NCBI GenBank assembly: GCA_002347815.1
Contig: DDXV01000035.1
Coordinates: forward strand, 1-26,623
DNA: 26,623 nt
Direction of reading: 5' to 3'
Source: Syntrophaceae bacterium UBA2251
GTDB lineage: Bacteria; Desulfobacterota; Syntrophia; Syntrophales; UBA2251
The notes under the pieces were generated by a model. It searched no databases and was not told where the DNA came from. It was given only the letters and a program-made list of their open reading frames with translations. Made by a program: the position numbers and the translations under genes. How positions within the stretch are numbered: the stretch's first letter is position 1; every line of letters begins with the position of its first letter. Positions 21,913-26,623 of the stretch are shown piece by piece.

Positions 21913-22959
21913 TCAATACGTGTACGGCCACGTCTTCCAGTAGCGCTTGATGCGGATCCAGATCCCGAACAGTCCCAGCGGCTCGAAGAGGAGGAAAAAG
22001 ATGATGATAAGGCCGTACACCATGACCGACAGCCCGCCGATCCGGGGCGCCAAGTCCGGATAGGCGGACACCAGCGGACCGGAGACCGCATTGATCGCCT
22101 CGGGCAGGAGCACCATGAAGACGGCCCCGAGGATCGACCCCAGGACGGTGCCCATGCCGCCGACGATGATCATGGCGATGTACAGGATCGACTGGTTGAA
22201 CGTGAAATGGTCCGGACTGATCAGGTGCAGGAGATACGCATACAGGGCGCCCGCCACGCCGGCCATGAATGAACTGATCGCGAAGGACATGATCTTGTAT
22301 TTGGCCATATGGATCCCGATGATCTCCGCCGCGATGTCCCGGTCGCGGATGGCCACGAAGGCCCGACCCGTCCGGCTCATCAGGAGATTTTTCGTGAAGA
22401 CCGCCGCCGCGACGGCCAGCGCCAGGATGACGTAATAGTAGGACTGGTAAGAGTTCAGAGGGAATCCGAACAGATCCGGACTCGGCAGGGCGATGCCCTT
22501 GTCGGACTGGGTGAGACTCTCCCAGTGGTAGATGACGTGTTCGACGATGAACTGAAACGCGAGGGTGGTGACAATGAGATAAAGCCCCTTCAGGCGCAGG
22601 GCGGGAACCCCGACGATCAGTCCCGCGAGCGCCGCCGCCAGGCCGGCCAGCGGCAGCGTGGCGATCAGCGGCAGGCCCGTCCGGGCGGCCAGGATCGCCG
22701 CCGTGTAGGCCCCGATGCCCATGAAGGCCGCATGCCCCATGGACATCAGCCCCGTGCAGCCCGTCAGCAGGTTCAACCCCAGGGCGCTGATGATCGAAAC
22801 GCCGCAGATGCACGCGACGAAAACCCCGTATGTCCCCATGAACAGGGGAAAGGTCAGCAGAAGCGCGCCCAGCAGCACGAGCGAAATCCTGGCCGCCGGA
22901 CTCGGGAAAATCCGGAGATCCTGCGGATAGGAGCGGGTGGTAAATCGCGTCACAGCCAT
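21913..22959 (-). CDS. livM: Branched-chain amino acid-type ABC transporter permease LivM
   Basis: This is a 348-residue inner-membrane protein with roughly nine to ten hydrophobic segments. It has GLNLLTGCTGLMSMGHAAFM near residue 65, the LivM signature, and the coupling segment SRTGRAFVAIRDRDIAAEIIG that contacts the ATPases. The length is normal. It follows livH after 32 bp. Together with LivH it forms the channel of the importer. Confidence 0.93.
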   Translation of the reverse strand: MAVTRFTTRSYPQDLRIFPSPAARISLVLLGALLLTFPLFMGTYGVFVACICGVSIISALGLNLLTGCTGLMSMGHAAFMGIGAYTAAILAARTGLPLIATLPLAGLAAALAGLIVGVPALRLKGLYLIVTTLAFQFIVEHVIYHWESLTQSDKGIALPSPDLFGFPLNSYQSYYYVILALAVAAAVFTKNLLMSRTGRAFVAIRDRDIAAEIIGIHMAKYKIMSFAISSFMAGVAGALYAYLLHLISPDHFTFNQSILYIAMIIVGGMGTVLGSILGAVFMVLLPEAINAVSGPLVSAYPDLAPRIGGLSVMVYGLIIIFFLLFEPLGLFGIWIRIKRYWKTWPYTY

Positions 22960-22991
22960 GTCGGTTTTTTCTCCCCGCTTCCGGCGCCCCG

Positions 22992-23882
22992 TCAGACGCG
23001 CTCGATTTCCTTCGTGCCGAACAGACCGTAGGGACGGATCATCATGATGATCAGGACCAGGACATAGGCGGTAATTTCATTGATGCCGCTGCCCAGGTAA
23101 TCGGCCAGATAGAAACCGGCCAGGTTTTCCGCAACCCCGATGATGAGCCCCCCGAGGATCGCCCCGTGCACGCTGTCCAGTCCGCCCAGGATCAGGGCGG
23201 GAAGGGCCTTGAGGCCCGTGTGGCTCATGATGGGATCGAGGTAGGTCAGGCTCGCCATGAAGACGCCGGCCACCGTCGCCACGAGGGAGGCGATCACCCA
23301 GGAGGCCGTGAACACCCCCTTCACGTTGATCCCCATCAGAAACGCCGCCGAGGTGTCCTCGGCCGTCGCCCGCATGCTGATGCCGGACTGGGAGTACTTG
23401 AAGAAAAGGAAGAAACCGACCAGAAGGATCACCGTCGCGACGATGGTGTAAATCTCGGCCTGGTTGATGGCCACGCCGAAGATCGTCAGGGGGTCCTTGG
23501 GAAAGGGCGCGGGGAACTGATACTCCTCATACCCCCAGACCAGCCCCGTCATGCCGCGGATGACGTTGGCCAGCCCCAGGGTCACCATGATCACCGAAAG
23601 CACCGGCTCTCCGACCAGGGGACGGACCACCAGCATCTCCAGCAGGGCCGTGATGAGGGCCATCAGGACCAGGGCCGCGAGAAAAGCCCAGATAAACGGC
23701 AGCTTCAGAACGGTGATGAAGGCAAAGGTGAGATAGGCGCCCAGCATCATCAGCTCCGGCTGGGCGAAGTTGAAGATGTCGGTCGCCTTGAAGATGAGAA
23801 CGAATCCGAGGGCGATGCAGGCGTAGACACTCCCCCAGGCCAGGCCCGTGATCGTGAGCTGTATCAGGATGTTGGACGCCAT
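22992..23882 (-). CDS. livH: Branched-chain amino acid-type ABC transporter permease LivH
   Basis: This is a 296-residue inner-membrane protein with about eight hydrophobic segments, starting MASNILIQLTITGLAWGSVY. NFAQPELMMLGAY is the LivH motif (usually NFAHGE), here with QPEL. The coupling segment is SQSGISMRATAEDTSAAFLMG. It lies 43 bp after the acyl-CoA ligase gene in the same operon. Confidence 0.93.
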   Translation of the reverse strand: MASNILIQLTITGLAWGSVYACIALGFVLIFKATDIFNFAQPELMMLGAYLTFAFITVLKLPFIWAFLAALVLMALITALLEMLVVRPLVGEPVLSVIMVTLGLANVIRGMTGLVWGYEEYQFPAPFPKDPLTIFGVAINQAEIYTIVATVILLVGFFLFFKYSQSGISMRATAEDTSAAFLMGINVKGVFTASWVIASLVATVAGVFMASLTYLDPIMSHTGLKALPALILGGLDSVHGAILGGLIIGVAENLAGFYLADYLGSGINEITAYVLVLIIMMIRPYGLFGTKEIERV

Positions 23883-23925
23883 GTCCCTCCCCTTTCACCG
23901 CCGGGCGCGATCGACCGGCCCGGGG

Positions 23926-25724
23926 TCAATTGCGGTACATCTCCTCGATGATCTCTCCGAACTTTCCGTAGAGGGTCTTGCGGCGCAGCTTGAGCGTTGC
24001 CGTCAGTTCGTTGTCGTCGTGATCCAGTTCCTTCTCCAGCAGGCGGAATTTCTTAATCGTTTCCACCTGCGAGAAATCCCGATTGGCCTCATGCACCTCC
24101 TGCTGAACCAGCTCGCGGACCTCCGGAAGCTGGGTCAGGCTCTTGAAGGTCGTATACGCCAGGCTCCGGTCCTGGGCCCACTTGGCCACGTTGTCGTACT
24201 CGATCTGGATCAGCGCCGTCAGGTAGGGTTTCGCGTCGCCGATGACGATCGCCTCGTTGATGTAGGGGCTGCACTTCAGGCGATTCTCGATCTCGGAGGG
24301 GGCGATGTTCTTGCCGCCGGAGGTGATGATGATCTCCTTCTTCCGGTCCGTGATCTTGAGCCGTCCCTCCGGATCGAGCTCCCCCACATCCCCGGTGTGA
24401 AGCCAGCCGTCCACCACCGTTCGCGCCGTCGCCTCCGGATCCTTCCAGTAGCCGACAAAGACGTGGTTGCACTTGAGCAGGATCTCGCCGTCCCCGGCGA
24501 TCCGGATCTCGACCCCGCGGATCGGCTTCCCCACGGTCCCCAGTTTCACGTCCCCCGGCAGGTTGGCGGTGCCGATGCCCGTTTCTTCGGTCATCCCCCA
24601 ACCCTCGATCACCGGAACCCCCAGAGAATGGAAGAAGAGCAGGACCTCGGGCGATATCGGCGCCGCCCCGCTCAGGGCCAGACGGGCGCGCAGAAGCCCA
24701 AGTTCCTTCCGCAGGTGACGGAAGAACAGCAATTCCCCCAGGCCGTGCAACAACCGGAGGGACGGCGGAATCGGCCCGCGGGCCAGGCGGGCCAGCGCCA
24801 TCTTTCGTCCGACGGGCATGAAGAGGCGGTAGGCGGTCGCCTTCGCCCAGGTGGCGTCCTTCATCTTGATGACGATCCCGGCCATCATCTTTTCCCAGAT
24901 CCTCGGCACGGCGAGATAAAATGTCGGAAAGACTTCCCGCATGTCCTGGGTGACGGTATCGACGCTCTCGGCAAAATTGACCGTCGCGCCGGAATAGATG
25001 GGCAGAAACACGGACATCATGCGCTCGGCCACATGGCACAGGGGCAGGTACGAAACGATCTCGTCCGTGTCGTATTGGGGCAGGGTCTGGCTCTGGGCCT
25101 TGAGAAACTGCGCCACGTTGTCGTGGCTGAGCATCGCCCCCTTCGGGGGACCCGTCGTACCGGAGGTGTAGACCATGATGGCGACATCCTCCGGGCGGAC
25201 ATGATCGACGGTGCGCCAGTACCGCTCCGGGTCTTCCGCCTCGATCCGGCCGCCGATCCGCTCCACCTCGTCGAAGGAAACGATCATCGGATCCGTGCTG
25301 CGGCGCAGGCCCTTCATGTCGATGACGATGATCTTTCTCAGGAAGGGCAGCGCTTCCCGGACCTCCAGGACCTTGTCCACCTGCTCCTGGTCGTCGCAGA
25401 CGACAAAGATCGACTCGGAGTGACCGATGACGTACTGGGCCTCCCGGGAGGGGTTCGTGGGGTAGACGCCCACGGCGACCCCGCAGGCGCTCTGGATGGC
25501 CAGATCCGCGTAAAGCCACTCGGGAAGGTTTTCGCCAAAGATGCTCACATGATCGCCGGGCCTAAGACCGAGGTCCATCAACCCCAGGCAGAAGTGCCGC
25601 ACATGCCGGCCGTAATCGTTCCAGGAAACCTCCTGCCAGATGCCGAATTCCTTCTCCCGCAGGGCGACCCGGTCGCCGTATTTCCTGACCCGGGCAAGGA
25701 AGATGTGGGGAACGGTGTCCTCTC

Positions 25725-25728
<4 letters not shown>
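23926..25728 (-). CDS. Long-chain acyl-CoA synthetase/AMP-dependent ligase
   Basis: The protein has 600 residues, full length for the FadD15-like group. The P-loop VYTSGTTGPPKG (187-198), the motif GWGMTEETG, and YWKDPEATARTVVDGWLHTG with DRKKEIIITSGGKNI are intact, and the C-terminal LRRK supplies the usual catalytic lysine. It activates a carboxylic acid with ATP and CoA. It begins by ATGA overlap with livG and lies between livG and livH, so uptake and CoA activation of one substrate are probably coupled. Chain length or aromatic preference cannot be read. Confidence 0.93.
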
Positions 25729-26516
<788 letters not shown>

Positions 26517-26524
26517 GGGTCTCC

Positions 26525-26623
26525 TCAGGAAAGCCAGCGCTTGCGGCGCTTGTAATGTTTGACTTCGGCAAAGCTCCGCCGTTCCTTTTCGTTCTTCATG
26601 CCCAGGTAGAACTCCTTCACGTC
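26525..26623 (-). CDS. livF: Liv-type ABC transporter ATP-binding protein, C-terminal end (partial)
   Basis: Only the last 32 residues are in the window: VKEFYLGMKNE, then SFAEVKHYKRRKRWLS. The FYLG segment after the ATPase domain and the KHYKRRKRW tail are typical of LivF-like proteins in Desulfobacterota operons. The gene continues beyond the right edge, so it is the first visible gene of the operon. Confidence 0.75.
   Translation of the reverse strand, partial: DVKEFYLGMKNEKERRSFAEVKHYKRRKRWLS

Overview
The window looks like a chromosomal stretch of a GC-rich, anaerobic, selenocysteine-using member of the Desulfobacterota (the former Deltaproteobacteria, perhaps Syntrophia-like). This rests on gene content: a NifX/Mrp/iron-sulfur MinD-type ATPase cluster, a sigma-54 enhancer-binding regulator, YeeE/YedE sulfur transporters, a molybdopterin oxidoreductase, a pyruvoyl arginine decarboxylase, and a Liv-type ABC transporter with an acyl-CoA ligase inside its operon. 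No tRNA, rRNA, CRISPR array, intact transposase or phage gene was seen. Taxonomy is inferred from gene content only.

Layout. (1) 1-660, plus strand: the end of one YeeE/YedE-type sulfur transporter and a complete second one, overlapping by 4 bases. The first reads through an in-frame TGA exactly where the family has its invariant Cys (DG-C-PSGHGLSG), and a hairpin with a GGTCTG loop follows. I read it as a selenoprotein. (2) 781-3836, minus: a stand-alone molybdopterin oxidoreductase downstream of an exported tandem rhodanese. (3) 3934-12448, minus: a long gene train. In transcription order: NifX-zinc ribbon protein, DUF5320 protein, NifX protein, TrmO-like methyltransferase, two MinD-type ATPases with ferredoxin inserts, Mrp fused to NifX, a broken fmdB/radical-SAM fusion, a peroxiredoxin with TGA at the catalytic position, a NifU-like scaffold, pyruvoyl arginine decarboxylase, and an MBL-fold hydrolase. 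The first six genes are mostly joined by ATGA overlaps. (4) 12516-12655: a sigma-54-like promoter and two dyad sites 32 bp apart, just past the end of the regulator gene. (5) 12668-14558, minus: sigma-54 activator with a PAS domain, another NifX protein, and the 3' remnant of a DUF134 gene. (6) 14601-20428: HerA-like ATPase and LysE exporter (plus), PcnB (minus), methyltransferase and zinc-ribbon/NUDIX protein (plus). (7) 20430-26623, minus: a Liv-type operon (LivF end, LivG, acyl-CoA ligase, LivH, LivM, substrate-binding protein).

How it fits together. The central unit is four NifX-domain proteins, three P-loop ATPases of the Mrp/MinD type and a NifU-like scaffold, with no nitrogenase gene in view. 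It looks like a metal or iron-sulfur cluster handling system whose transcription is probably switched by the neighbouring sigma-54 activator, whose PAS domain carries a cysteine cluster. The two predicted selenoproteins lie in sulfur transport and peroxide defence. They share the same arrangement, TGA followed by a GGTC-loop hairpin 18-22 nt later, which supports true recoding rather than sequencing errors. Two gene remnants (fmdB/radical SAM and DUF134) show that this neighbourhood has been losing genes by deletion.
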